Shown: positions 1-9,033 of the stretch, piece after piece | Layout of the letters: the number at the start of each line of letters is the position of its first letter | Position numbering within the stretch: the stretch's first letter is position 1 | Source of the DNA: an uncultured Nitrosomonadales bacterium | GTDB lineage: Bacteria; Pseudomonadota; Gammaproteobacteria; Burkholderiales; Methylophilaceae | Reading direction: 5' to 3' | Assembly (NCBI GenBank): GCA_946481065.1 | Contig: CAMLMA010000007.1 | Location: 1-31,666, forward strand | Length of the DNA stretch: 31,666 bases | The notes under the pieces: generated by a model | Told to the model about the DNA's origin: nothing | Database searches by the model: none | The model's input: the letters and a program-made list of their open reading frames with translations, nothing else | Made by a program: the position numbers and the translations under genes

Positions 1-683
1 CCGACCTGGAACACATTGTTCTGGTTCTGCTGGTTTTGCTGATCCTGTTGGGTCTGTTGCGGCGTACCGCCGGTAGGGCCTGCAGCACCAAGCGTGAGCT
101 GATCGGAACTGTATTTTGGCTTGCTGCCAGGACCGGCTTCGCCCACCTGGCCCTTGTAGAGCACGATATCGCCGGCAGCATTCACCAGATAGACCGCGCC
201 ATTGCCGACCTTGACCAGAAGGCGCGTGTTGAAGACCTGGGCGAGGTATTCCGTACCGCGGATACCGATAGTGGCCACAGGCGTGTTCACGCGGTACGCC
301 TGTTTATTGGTGTGGCCAATGGCGCCAGTGATGGCTCTCAGCCCACCCTTCACCAGGCTGAAGAACCCTTTTTCGCTTCCGTCGGCTTTGCCGTTGTAGT
401 TGTAGTCCTCGACCTTGAATTCGGTATTCGGCTGCAGAGAGATGTATCCGCCATCGGAGAAGCGGATCTGCGCGCGACCGTCGATGGTCTGGATGGTATC
501 GCCATTGTTGATCTCGCCGCCTTTACTCAGGCTGCGGGCATTGCCGTCCTGCCCCAATGCATTGACGTTACCGACGGCGAACTCGACGCGCCCGACCGCT
601 GCCTGCGTACCCAGCGGAAACGCCGCCGAGATCATCGCTGCGATCAACGCTTGTCTGTTCAGATTGAATATAGGCTGGTTCAT
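1..683 (-). CDS. FecR-domain secreted protein (3' part beyond window)
   Basis: This gene runs off the left edge, so only the first 227 codons are visible. The start is an ATG with a GGGGGA ribosome site 6 nt upstream. Residues 1-28 form a signal peptide ending near TQA-AVG, so the protein is exported. Residues about 45-150 match a FecR domain: the run NNGDTIQTIDGRAQIRFSDG, then SLQPNTEF, and RVNTPVATIGIRGTEY are typical of the family. The visible end is a Q/N-rich, low-complexity linker. In the FecR family this periplasmic domain can act in signalling or appear in larger surface proteins; which applies here cannot be told. It lies 17 nt after the TPR/barrel gene and is surely co-transcribed with it. 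No FecI-type sigma factor is visible nearby, which argues against classical iron-siderophore signalling. Confidence 0.8.
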   Translation of the reverse strand, partial: MNQPIFNLNRQALIAAMISAAFPLGTQAAVGRVEFAVGNVNALGQDGNARSLSKGGEINNGDTIQTIDGRAQIRFSDGGYISLQPNTEFKVEDYNYNGKADGSEKGFFSLVKGGLRAITGAIGHTNKQAYRVNTPVATIGIRGTEYLAQVFNTRLLVKVGNGAVYLVNAAGDIVLYKGQVGEAGPGSKPKYSSDQLTLGAAGPTGGTPQQTQQDQQNQQNQNNVFQV

Positions 684-700
684 GATCGTCCCCCGGGTTC

Positions 701-2038
701 CTACCAATTGAAGTCTCTACGGAAGTTGATGGACAGCACGGTGCGATCGAAATCGAAGATCGTCGTGTTGGAATCGTTCTTCAGGTAACTGAGTTGCGGC
801 CTGATGGTCCACTGATAACCTGGCAGATACCGCAAGCCGATATTGAAGTCGAATTGGTCGTCGCGGCGCGTCTTTCCGAAAACCGGATCGCGCCCGTCGT
901 AGTCACGGTATTCGTAGCTGGCACCGGCATAGGCCACCAGCTTTGGATTGACGGTCATCTGGCCGCCGGCGCGGATACCGTAGATGGAGTTACTCAGGAA
1001 ATCGAATGCCGAATCCTCGGTGTTCTCCTTCCCTACGTACGGGCCGATGAAGAGCACCGGCGATTTATCCCCAGCGAAGACATGCGCCCAACCGCCACCG
1101 ACGATGTAGCGATCCGCATCCCGGATATTGCTGGTGGGATAGGAAAGCTTGGCATATTGCCCATAGAGGCTGATCTGGTTCCTGTCGTCGAGGTCGCGCT
1201 GCCACTGCGCCAGTGCACCGTAGGATCGCCTGAAACGGTTACCGTCGATGTCATAGGTATTGCCCTGCAAGGCAGCGGTGAAGGTATCGATATGCTTTCT
1301 GTAGGTCAGGCCCAGGCTGTAATCGATCGAACTCGGGTCGAACTGGCTTTCGTTCCAGTTCGTGCGGTTCTGACCCTGCACACTGCCGAACAGCGAGAGA
1401 TCCTTGGACAAGGGCTGGCGGAAAGAAGCACCCCCAGCGACGCTCATATACTTGCTGGATTGCTCCTGCGCCGCGCTTGGCAGGACCAGCCGCGGACTCC
1501 CCAGGGCTGGCGCCAGTGTGATGCCGGTCGCCGAGGTCGCACTATTGATATTGCTGTCAAAGCCGAGGCCGAAATCGAGATAGGCCGCGAACGTGGTCGT
1601 TAGGCCCAACGCCTTGTCGATCGCCGACATGTATTTCTCGACTGCCGTTTCGACTTCCTTCGAAGGCTTCTGGCTCAGAATGTTCTGGAATTCGGTTTTC
1701 GAGGTCTCGCTCTCGCCGAGCCGGAAATAGGCCTTGGCGATCTCTGCGCGCGCATCGAGATGGTTGGGGCTGGTGGCCAGCACGCGTTCCAACGCGAACA
1801 CACCGCGCGTGACCTGGCCGCTCTCTACCGCAGCCACTCCCAACAGGTAATCATAGTTGACGTCGCCGGCGCGTTCTTGCTCCAGTGGTTCGAGCAACTC
1901 ATATGCGGCTTTGAAATCATTGGCCTTGATAAGCTCAGAAGCCTTTGAAAGTGTCGTGTCCTCTGCAGCGAACGCCAGAGAAGAGACCCCGAAAAAGAAC
2001 AACACAACTAATAACGCACGAAGACGAGCTATTAGCAT
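701..2038 (-). CDS. TPR plus outer-membrane beta-barrel protein (Slam/DUF560-like)
   Basis: This 445-residue protein is probably in the outer membrane. I chose the ATG that begins a clean signal peptide (MLIARLRALLVV..., cleavage near AFA-AED, residue 24); an in-frame TTG 60 nt upstream would put about 20 unhelpful residues before it. Residues about 28-130 are TPR-like helices (NYDYLLGVAAVESG, PNHLDARAEIAKAYFRLGE). From about residue 150 the sequence turns into alternating beta strands with many Tyr/Gly/Asn/Asp residues, including GFDSNINSAT, and it ends in an aromatic residue (RRDFNW), as barrel proteins do. N-terminal TPRs with a C-terminal barrel is the architecture of Slam (surface lipoprotein assembly modulator, DUF560), which helps move lipoproteins to the cell surface. 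No substrate lipoprotein is evident; the co-transcribed FecR protein is the only candidate partner in view. The Slam assignment is by architecture and is not certain. Confidence 0.7.
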   Translation of the reverse strand: MLIARLRALLVVLFFFGVSSLAFAAEDTTLSKASELIKANDFKAAYELLEPLEQERAGDVNYDYLLGVAAVESGQVTRGVFALERVLATSPNHLDARAEIAKAYFRLGESETSKTEFQNILSQKPSKEVETAVEKYMSAIDKALGLTTTFAAYLDFGLGFDSNINSATSATGITLAPALGSPRLVLPSAAQEQSSKYMSVAGGASFRQPLSKDLSLFGSVQGQNRTNWNESQFDPSSIDYSLGLTYRKHIDTFTAALQGNTYDIDGNRFRRSYGALAQWQRDLDDRNQISLYGQYAKLSYPTSNIRDADRYIVGGGWAHVFAGDKSPVLFIGPYVGKENTEDSAFDFLSNSIYGIRAGGQMTVNPKLVAYAGASYEYRDYDGRDPVFGKTRRDDQFDFNIGLRYLPGYQWTIRPQLSYLKNDSNTTIFDFDRTVLSINFRRDFNW

Positions 2039-2162
2039 TCCACACCCCGATGATTTTTTTAGAATTCTAGTTATGCAATACGCATTTTGCACAAGCAAAC
2101 TATACCCAAACCTGCACAGATTGGATAGCGGGATGCGGTTTTACAACAAAACTATGAATTAC

Positions 2163-2180
2163 TGTTGCAAATTAGCAACA
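2163..2180. promoter_or_regulatory. Inverted repeat upstream of the TPR/barrel-fecR operon
   Basis: A perfect 6-bp inverted repeat, TGTTGC-N6-GCAACA, lies in the AT-rich gap between the end of lolA and the TPR/barrel gene, about 125-140 bp before that gene's start. It could be an operator or a small hairpin. A possible -10 (TATAGT on the minus strand, near 2100) is downstream of it, but no convincing -35 goes with it. Function is unknown. Confidence 0.25.
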
Positions 2181-2219
2181 TATATAACGGGATGAGGAAT
2201 TCTGCTGCCAGATGAGCGC

Positions 2220-2870
2220 TTATTCACCGACTACATCGGCGCCTGCAGGCGGTACGAAACGGAACGCCTCTGGCGAAAGTTTGGGATTGGTTTCCAGTTT
2301 CGAGAATTCGATGACGGTCATGTGTCCGAAACTGTCATGCAGCTCCATTTCCTGCAGCCGATCATTGCGAAAGCCCAGAAAGACCTTTTCAAAACCGCTT
2401 TCAGGCGTCTTCGGCGTGGCCTGTACCCAATCGAGATCGTCCTGGCGACCCTCATCCTTGAGCGTAAAACTCTTTTCCATCTCCTTCGACCCCGCCAGCA
2501 GTGCGGCCGGGGTGTTGCCCAGCGCCTTGTCGAGCGAACGCACGGTGACCTGGCTCAACTCCGGATCATATAGCCAGACGCGTGCACCATCGCCGACGAT
2601 GACCTGCACATAAGGCTTGTTGTAATCCCAGCGGAACTTGCCCGGGCGTTGCAATCGCATGGTGCCCGTGACCTCCTGCACTTTGCGCCCCTGGTTATCG
2701 ACCACGGTCTGCTGGAAATCGGCACGCAGCGATTGCGTGGTCTGGAAGAAGGTACGCAGACTATCCACGCCGCCCGCATGGGCAAGCGACGGGACGCTGA
2801 GGCTCAGCGCGACCAGTGTCGATCGCAGGACGATTCCGAGATTCATGATGTTTTCATTCACGCTATTCAT
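2220..2870 (-). CDS. lolA: Outer-membrane lipoprotein carrier protein LolA
   Basis: LolA is the periplasmic chaperone that takes lipoproteins from the LolCDE complex at the inner membrane to the outer membrane. The sequence shows an N-terminal signal peptide (hydrophobic [19 protein letters not shown]) and then the family pattern: [16 protein letters not shown], the G-T-M-x-L-x-R-P-G-K-F-R-W stretch, and [13 protein letters not shown]. Length, about 216 residues, is normal. The chosen ATG overlaps the ftsK stop codon by 8 nt (ATGAATAG), suggesting translational coupling. A second ATG 24 nt further in gives a tidier 24-residue signal peptide and may be the real start; neither has a good Shine-Dalgarno. 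lolA next to ftsK is a common betaproteobacterial arrangement. Confidence 0.93.
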   Translation of the reverse strand: MNSVNENIMNLGIVLRSTLVALSLSVPSLAHAGGVDSLRTFFQTTQSLRADFQQTVVDNQGRKVQEVTGTMRLQRPGKFRWDYNKPYVQVIVGDGARVWLYDPELSQVTVRSLDKALGNTPAALLAGSKEMEKSFTLKDEGRQDDLDWVQATPKTPESGFEKVFLGFRNDRLQEMELHDSFGHMTVIEFSKLETNPKLSPEAFRFVPPAGADVVGE

Positions 2871-5163
2871 TCCCTTTGGGGGCCAGCACTTCGCGGTTGC
2901 CGTTGCTCTGCATCGCCGACACGAGGCCGGCACGTTCCATTTCTTCGATCAGGCGGGCAGCACGGTTATACCCGATACGCAGGTGGCGTTGTACCGATGA
3001 GATCGATGCGCGACGCGACTTGAGCACGATAGCGACCGCTTCGTCGTACAAGGGGTCGGATTCCCCACCGCCTTCGCCCGATAGCTCCCCACCTTCTCCA
3101 TCACCATCACTGGCACCGGTGAGGATGCCCTCGACATAGTTCGGCTCACCACGTGACTTGAGGTTATCCACTACACGGTGGACTTCCTGGTCAGAGACGA
3201 ACGCGCCATGGATGCGCTGCGGATAGCTGGTCCCTGGCGGCTGGTAGAGCATGTCGCCCTGGCCGAGCAGGGCTTCGGCGCCCATCTGGTCCAGGATCGT
3301 GCGCGAATCGATCTTGCTCGACACCTGGAAAGCGATACGCGTGGGGATATTGGCCTTGATCAGGCCCGTGATGACATCGACCGATGGCCGCTGTGTCGCC
3401 ACCACCAGGTGGATACCGCAAGCCCGGGCTTTTTGCGCGAGGCGCGCGATCGGCTCTTCGACCTTCTTGCCCACCACCATCATAAGATCGGCAAGTTCGT
3501 CGATCACGACCACGATCATCGGCAACTCGTCCAATGGCTCCGGGCTTTCCGGCGTGAGACTGAACGGGTGCGGGATGGGCTCACCCTCTTTTTTCGCGTC
3601 ACGGATCTTCTGGTTGTAGCCCGCGAGATTACGCACGCCAAGCACTGACATCAGCTTGTAGCGCCGTTCCATCTCGGCGACGCTCCAGTTGAGCGCGTTA
3701 CCGGCCTGGCGCATATCGGTGATGACCGGTGCCAGCAAATGCGGGATGCCTTCGTAGACCGAGAGTTCCAGCATCTTGGGATCGATCAGGATCAGCCGCA
3801 CCTTGTTCGGTTCAGCCTTGTATAACAGGCTGAGGATCATGGCGTTGATGGCCACCGACTTACCGGAACCGGTGGTCCCTGCGACCAGCACATGTGGCAT
3901 CTTGGCGAGGTCGGCCACCGCGGGCTTGCCGGCGATATCCTTGCCCAGTGCGATGGCCAGTGGCGAATGTACGTCGGCATAGACCTGGGAACCGAGGATC
4001 TCCGAAAGGAACACCACCTGGCGCTTGGGATTGGGGATCTCGAGGCCCATGCAGCTCTTGCCCGGGATGGTCTCGACCACGCGGATGCTGATGACCGATA
4101 GCGCGCGCGCCAGGTCTTTCGCCAGATTCGCCACCTGGCTACCCTTGACGCCAGGCGCCGGGTCCAGCTCATAACGCGTGATGACAGGGCCTGGCAAGGC
4201 CGTCAGCACCTTGACCTCGATACCGAAGTCCATGAGCTTGCGCTCGATCAGGCGTGAGGTGAATTCGAGGGTCTCGGCAGATTGCAGCTCGACCTCGCCA
4301 TGCGGCTCATCCAGCAGATGCAGCGGCGGTAGTGGCGAGTCAGGCAAGGTCTCGAACAAGGGCGCCTGCTTCTCGCGCTGCACGCGTTCGCTTTTGACGA
4401 TCTCGACCGCAGGCGTCTCGATCTGGACCGGCATGCGGTCTTCAGTGCGCTTGCGTTCGTTATCGACGAATTCGGTACGCAATTGCTCGGCGATGCGCCC
4501 TGCCTTGCGATCCTGCCGATCCTGCCATTTGTCGCGCAGGAATGCGTAACTGATCTCGATGCCTGCGCCCAGCTTCTCGGTCATCATGATCCACGACCAA
4601 CCCGTGAACAGGCTGAATCCGATCGCCATCAGCATCAGCAGGACCAGGGTCGAGCCATCGAAACCCAGCATCGATCGCAGAATACCGTCGACCACATCGC
4701 CGAGCATGCCGCCAGCGCCCAATGGCAGGTCAGCCGGCAAGGGGATGACGTGCCCGGCCTCCAGCGCGCAGGACGACACCAGCAGGATGCCAAAGCCGAC
4801 AAGATTGAACAGCAGCACGGGTTTGTGATGCGCGGCGACCACTTCCAGGCGAAGGTAGACCAGCCAGATGGCATAGAACGCCAGCACAACGCACCACCAT
4901 GCAGAAAACCCGAACAGATAGAGCAGGATATCCGAGAGCCAGGCACCGACTGCGCCACCCGCATTGTGGATCAGGGTGCTGTCGCTGGCGCTATGCGACC
5001 ATGAAGGGTCGTCGCGATGGTAGCTGAACAGGATCACCGTGAGATAGAGCCCGACCAGTAGCAGGATCATCCACCAGGCCTCACGGACGATGCCGTGGGT
5101 CTTTACGGGCTCCACAGGTTCGCGGCGGCTATTGAGCGGGACGGTTTTTTTTCGGAAAAACAA
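2863..5163 (-). CDS. ftsK: DNA translocase FtsK/SpoIIIE
   Basis: This 766-residue protein is the septal DNA pump that clears and resolves chromosome dimers at division. N-terminal membrane helices lie within about residues 30-195 ([41 protein letters not shown] and others). A charged linker (about 210-290) leads to the motor. The Walker A motif is GTTGSGKS at 429-436, followed by ILIDPK and the Walker B segment [14 protein letters not shown]. The end (about 695-766) is the winged-helix gamma domain that reads KOPS sites ([20 protein letters not shown]). It is shorter than E. coli FtsK because the linker is short, as in most bacteria. The start is TTG: an in-frame TAA lies three codons upstream, so translation cannot begin earlier in this frame. 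No clear ribosome site is present. An 8-base A run sits 13 codon positions or fewer from the start. Confidence 0.95.
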   Translation of the reverse strand: MFFRKKTVPLNSRREPVEPVKTHGIVREAWWMILLLVGLYLTVILFSYHRDDPSWSHSASDSTLIHNAGGAVGAWLSDILLYLFGFSAWWCVVLAFYAIWLVYLRLEVVAAHHKPVLLFNLVGFGILLVSSCALEAGHVIPLPADLPLGAGGMLGDVVDGILRSMLGFDGSTLVLLMLMAIGFSLFTGWSWIMMTEKLGAGIEISYAFLRDKWQDRQDRKAGRIAEQLRTEFVDNERKRTEDRMPVQIETPAVEIVKSERVQREKQAPLFETLPDSPLPPLHLLDEPHGEVELQSAETLEFTSRLIERKLMDFGIEVKVLTALPGPVITRYELDPAPGVKGSQVANLAKDLARALSVISIRVVETIPGKSCMGLEIPNPKRQVVFLSEILGSQVYADVHSPLAIALGKDIAGKPAVADLAKMPHVLVAGTTGSGKSVAINAMILSLLYKAEPNKVRLILIDPKMLELSVYEGIPHLLAPVITDMRQAGNALNWSVAEMERRYKLMSVLGVRNLAGYNQKIRDAKKEGEPIPHPFSLTPESPEPLDELPMIVVVIDELADLMMVVGKKVEEPIARLAQKARACGIHLVVATQRPSVDVITGLIKANIPTRIAFQVSSKIDSRTILDQMGAEALLGQGDMLYQPPGTSYPQRIHGAFVSDQEVHRVVDNLKSRGEPNYVEGILTGASDGDGEGGELSGEGGGESDPLYDEAVAIVLKSRRASISSVQRHLRIGYNRAARLIEEMERAGLVSAMQSNGNREVLAPKGNE

Positions 5164-5203
5164 GATGTTTTACATGCCCAGAACAAGGTTGGAATCAGGC
5201 CCG

Positions 5204-5212
5204 ATTATAGCA
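5204..5212 (-). promoter_or_regulatory. Extended -10 promoter of ftsK-lolA
   Basis: On the minus strand the sequence TGCTATAAT is a perfect extended -10 element (TGN plus a consensus TATAAT). No good -35 is found at normal spacing, which extended -10 promoters tolerate. It would start transcription near 5197, leaving a leader of about 34 nt before the TTG start of ftsK. Confidence 0.55.
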
Positions 5213-5445
5213 GTATCGATTGTCCGCGGTGTGTCGTCTCGCCAGATGTCGCCATGCCATGCGCGACCCGCGTTCGGCTGCGCCGGAGCTATCATGCACG
5301 CCTCAAGCATGCGCGCCTCAAGTCACCCCATAAACCGCGCCTATCGCGCCGATTTGTACAATCAATTTGCGCCATCATCGCCATGAACCTAAGATAACGG
5401 CAATTGTCATTTTTAGTATCGAATACCCACCATCAGGAGAAGCAA

Positions 5446-5910
5446 ATGGATATCGGCATCAACGAAAAAGATCGCAAGAAGACCGCTGAAGGCCTGTCGC
5501 ACTTGCTGGCAGACACCTATACCCTCTACCTGAAGACGCACTATTTCCACTGGAATGTCACGGGGCCGATGTTCAACACCCTGCATCTGATGTTCGAGCA
5601 GCAATACACTGAACTCGCACTGGCAGTGGATGCCATCGCCGAGCGCATCCGCTCTCTCGACTTCTATGCGCCGGGTACTTATCGTGATTTCATCAAGCTC
5701 GCCTCGATCAAAGAGAGTGAATCCGTACCCAAGGCCAATGACATGATCCGCGAACTCGTGGCCGGCCACGAAGCGGTGGTACGCACGGCACGTGGCGTCT
5801 TCCCCGCTGCCGAGAAAGCTGGCGACGAAGCGACCGCCGACCTCCTGACCCAGCGCCTGCAACTGCATGAAAAAACGGCCTGGATGTTGAGAAGCTTGCT
5901 GGAAAAATGA
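5446..5910 (+). CDS. dps: Dps-family ferritin-like DNA-protecting protein
   Basis: Dps proteins form dodecamers that oxidise ferrous iron with peroxide, store the product and often bind DNA, protecting it from hydroxyl radicals. The 154-residue length is typical. The ferroxidase signature is clear: [14 protein letters not shown] supplies the His pair, and the following [20 protein letters not shown] supplies the acidic ligands. The start is the ATG preceded by AGGAGA with 5 nt spacing; an upstream in-frame start 42 nt earlier lacks a ribosome site. The N-terminus ([12 protein letters not shown]) is short, with a few lysines that could touch DNA. It stands alone between the divergent ftsK operon and trxB. 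An iron or peroxide regulator is likely, but no clear OxyR or Fur site was found. Confidence 0.92.
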   Translation: MDIGINEKDRKKTAEGLSHLLADTYTLYLKTHYFHWNVTGPMFNTLHLMFEQQYTELALAVDAIAERIRSLDFYAPGTYRDFIKLASIKESESVPKANDMIRELVAGHEAVVRTARGVFPAAEKAGDEATADLLTQRLQLHEKTAWMLRSLLEK

Positions 5911-6144
5911 GGCCGCTTTCGGCGATGGCTAATAGGCGTGAAGCGCATCTCAAGCTATGCGGCCGAACTCAAAAGCCTTTAGCAGCCATCCAGTTTGCAA
6001 CAGTTTTAGCGTAAGATTTCAGCCTTGGATTTCAGGCGCCAATGCCAGCGCGGCGTATCGCGGTCGATGGATCGCGGTGCGCCGCGCGCTTCGCTTGAAA
6101 ACAGGGGTTCATCCCTCATGTTGGATTTTTATCGGGAGTTTTAA

Positions 6145-7092
<948 letters not shown>

Positions 7093-7128
7093 GCGCAAAC
7101 CGCCGGTAACGGAAAGCTAACCCAAGAA

Positions 7129-7173
7129 CGCACTATCAGGGCAGAATACCAGCGCTGATATGTGCGTTTTTTT
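7129..7173 (+). terminator. Rho-independent terminator after trxB, overlapping the 5' region of smr
   Basis: CGCAC-TATCAG (7129-7139) pairs with CTGATA-GTGCG (7155-7166) with one bulged base, followed by seven T residues. The placement after the trxB stop fits an intrinsic terminator. The far arm of the stem contains the first GTG that could start the Smr gene. Confidence 0.65.
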
Positions 7174-7185
7174 AATGGCCTGACT

Positions 7186-7725
7186 GTGTCGAACCCTGAC
7201 CAAGATGATGACGATATCGAGCTTTTCCGCGCGGCCGTCCAAGGCGCACGCCCGGTAAAGTCGACGCGCGTCCCCATCACCCCACCCCGTCCCAAACCAG
7301 TTCCCAGGCAGTTCATCCGCGATGAGCAGCAGGCCTTGCGCGATTCGTTGAGCGACGATTACATCCCGGCGCACGAACTCGAAAGCGGCGAAGAACTGCT
7401 CTACCTGCGCGAAGGCCACTCGCCGGACATCCTGAGCAAACTGCGGCGCGGACACTGGGTGGTGCAAGCGGCGATCGACCTGCATGGCCTGATCGCCGAC
7501 GAGGCCAGGCTCTATGTCGCGACCTTCCTGGCCGACTGCAAGAAACGCGGCATCCGGTGCGTGCGCATCGTGCATGGCAAGGGTCTGGGATCGCGCAACC
7601 GTGAACCCGTACTCAAGCACAAGCTACGCAACTGGCTGATGCAAAAGGACGAGGTGATCGCCTATGCCCAGGCCCGGCCACAGGATGGTGGCAGTGGCGC
7701 CGTCATCGTCCTGCTCAAGGCATGA
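7186..7725 (+). CDS. Smr-domain DNA/RNA-binding protein
   Basis: The C-terminal half is an Smr domain (the MutS2 C-terminal type), found in endonucleases or nicking enzymes acting on DNA or RNA. Motifs in order are IDLHG (about residues 97-101), HGKGLGS (130-136) and the end GGSGAVIVLL. The N-terminal 90 residues are charged and proline-rich (PITPPRPKPVP), as in stand-alone Smr proteins of about 180-200 residues. Two in-frame GTG starts exist. I prefer the second, because the first (7162) is buried in the trxB terminator stem and would add only eight residues unlike the family's usual N-terminus. Neither has a Shine-Dalgarno. Substrate and biological role are unknown here. Confidence 0.85.
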   Translation: MSNPDQDDDDIELFRAAVQGARPVKSTRVPITPPRPKPVPRQFIRDEQQALRDSLSDDYIPAHELESGEELLYLREGHSPDILSKLRRGHWVVQAAIDLHGLIADEARLYVATFLADCKKRGIRCVRIVHGKGLGSRNREPVLKHKLRNWLMQKDEVIAYAQARPQDGGSGAVIVLLKA

Positions 7726-7838
7726 AATTCTTTTTGCTGGATAGGAATTTTTCGCATAGCGTCACAGTCAATGCATCAACACTTGCTCCGGCATCCGTAT
7801 CGACCGCTCCGATCACCCCTGACTCCCACTGACACCGA

Positions 7839-9026
7839 ATGAAGCCCCTTATGCTTAACTCCTGGCTTGACTCCCGGCACGCCCTTTGGCGTGCCTACCC
7901 GCTATCACTGGCGTTATTGCTGGGCCTGAGCCTGGCCACACCGGCTTCGGCAAGCGAAAAAGCCGTTGCCAAGCCGCCACCCAGCCCTGGCAAGATCACC
8001 AAGAAGGTCGATGAAGTCATCCTGCCGCCGGGCTCACCGCAACTGGCCAGCCTGCGGATCGAGCCAGTGGTCGAGATCGACGCGCCCGCGGCGGAACCGC
8101 TCAACGGCAAGATCGCCTTCGACGAGAATCACACCGCCCGCATCAGTTCGCCGGTTGCAGGCCGCGTCTCGCGTATCTTCGTGGAGGTCGGCGATACCGT
8201 CAAAGCCGGCCAGAAGCTACTTGCCATGGATTCGCCAGACCTCGGCGAGGCCATCGCAGACGTGCACAAGGCGCAGAGCGAACTGCTACTGAAACGCCAG
8301 GCCTTCGAACGAAGCAAGCTGTTGCTCGACGAAGGCGTGATCGCACGCAAGGATTACGAGAATAATCAGGCCGCGCTGGCGGAAGCCGAGGCCGAGGCCC
8401 GTCGCACTCGGGCAAAACTTGAGAATCTTGGCGGCGCTCGCGATGCCGGTAGCGAAACCTACAGCGTGCGTGCGCCGATCACCGGTGTGGTCGTCGACCG
8501 CCAAGTCAACCCGGGCAACGAAGTTCGGCCTGACGCCGCCGCTCCGCTATTCATCATCACCGACCCGGCACACCTGTGGGCGACGATCGACCTGCCCGAG
8601 CGGGACCTGGGCAAGGTCAGCAGCGGCCAGGCCGTCAATATCGAGGTCGAGGCCTATCCGGGCGAGATCTTCAGCGGCCATATCCAATCGATCGGTGCCA
8701 TGGTCGACCCGACCACACGCCGCATTCCCGTGCGCTGTGTGATCGATGCCCAGAACAAGCTGAAGCCGGAGATGTATGCGCGCATCACGCCGCTCAGTCC
8801 TGGCAGGGAAAAGGTCATCCGCACACCCAACGAGGCCCTCATCACGGAAGGTATCCACAACTACGTCTTTGTCGAAATCAGCCCTGGCCACCTGAAGAAG
8901 AAACTGGTCGTGCTGAATTCACAAGGTCGCGAATATGCGACTATCAAGCAGGGCCTGAGCAAGGGTGAGCGCCTAGTCACCGGTGGCGCAGTCCTGCTCA
9001 ACTCCGAACTCTCAGCCGGCAAGTAG
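7839..9026 (+). CDS. Periplasmic adaptor subunit of a heavy-metal RND efflux pump (CzcB/CusB family)
   Basis: This 395-residue membrane-fusion protein would join the inner-membrane pump to an outer-membrane channel. A signal peptide ends near PASA-SE (residue 38). Next come the barrel-sandwich half-motif (ISSPVAGRVSRIFVEVGDTVKAGQKLLAMDSPDLGEA, in two parts), an alpha-helical hairpin (about 140-195, rich in Glu/Ala/Arg), the returning lipoyl half (YSVRAPITGVVVDRQVNPGNEV) and the beta-barrel and membrane-proximal domains. The start is poorly defined: two ATGs four codons apart, neither with a good ribosome site. It is followed after 7 nt by the pump gene, so the two form an operon. No metal-binding His/Met cluster is seen at the N-terminus. 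Confidence 0.88.
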   Translation: MKPLMLNSWLDSRHALWRAYPLSLALLLGLSLATPASASEKAVAKPPPSPGKITKKVDEVILPPGSPQLASLRIEPVVEIDAPAAEPLNGKIAFDENHTARISSPVAGRVSRIFVEVGDTVKAGQKLLAMDSPDLGEAIADVHKAQSELLLKRQAFERSKLLLDEGVIARKDYENNQAALAEAEAEARRTRAKLENLGGARDAGSETYSVRAPITGVVVDRQVNPGNEVRPDAAAPLFIITDPAHLWATIDLPERDLGKVSSGQAVNIEVEAYPGEIFSGHIQSIGAMVDPTTRRIPVRCVIDAQNKLKPEMYARITPLSPGREKVIRTPNEALITEGIHNYVFVEISPGHLKKKLVVLNSQGREYATIKQGLSKGERLVTGGAVLLNSELSAGK

Positions 9027-9033
9027 CCCTCCC

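Noticed and set aside
5400..5445. OxyR site upstream of dps
   Set aside because: The GATAAC...GTATC pattern does not fit the spaced ATAG/CTAT consensus.
5995..6017. Possible sigma-70 promoter for trxB (TTGCAA and TAAGAT)
   Set aside because: The spacer is only 11 bp, too short for a functional pair.
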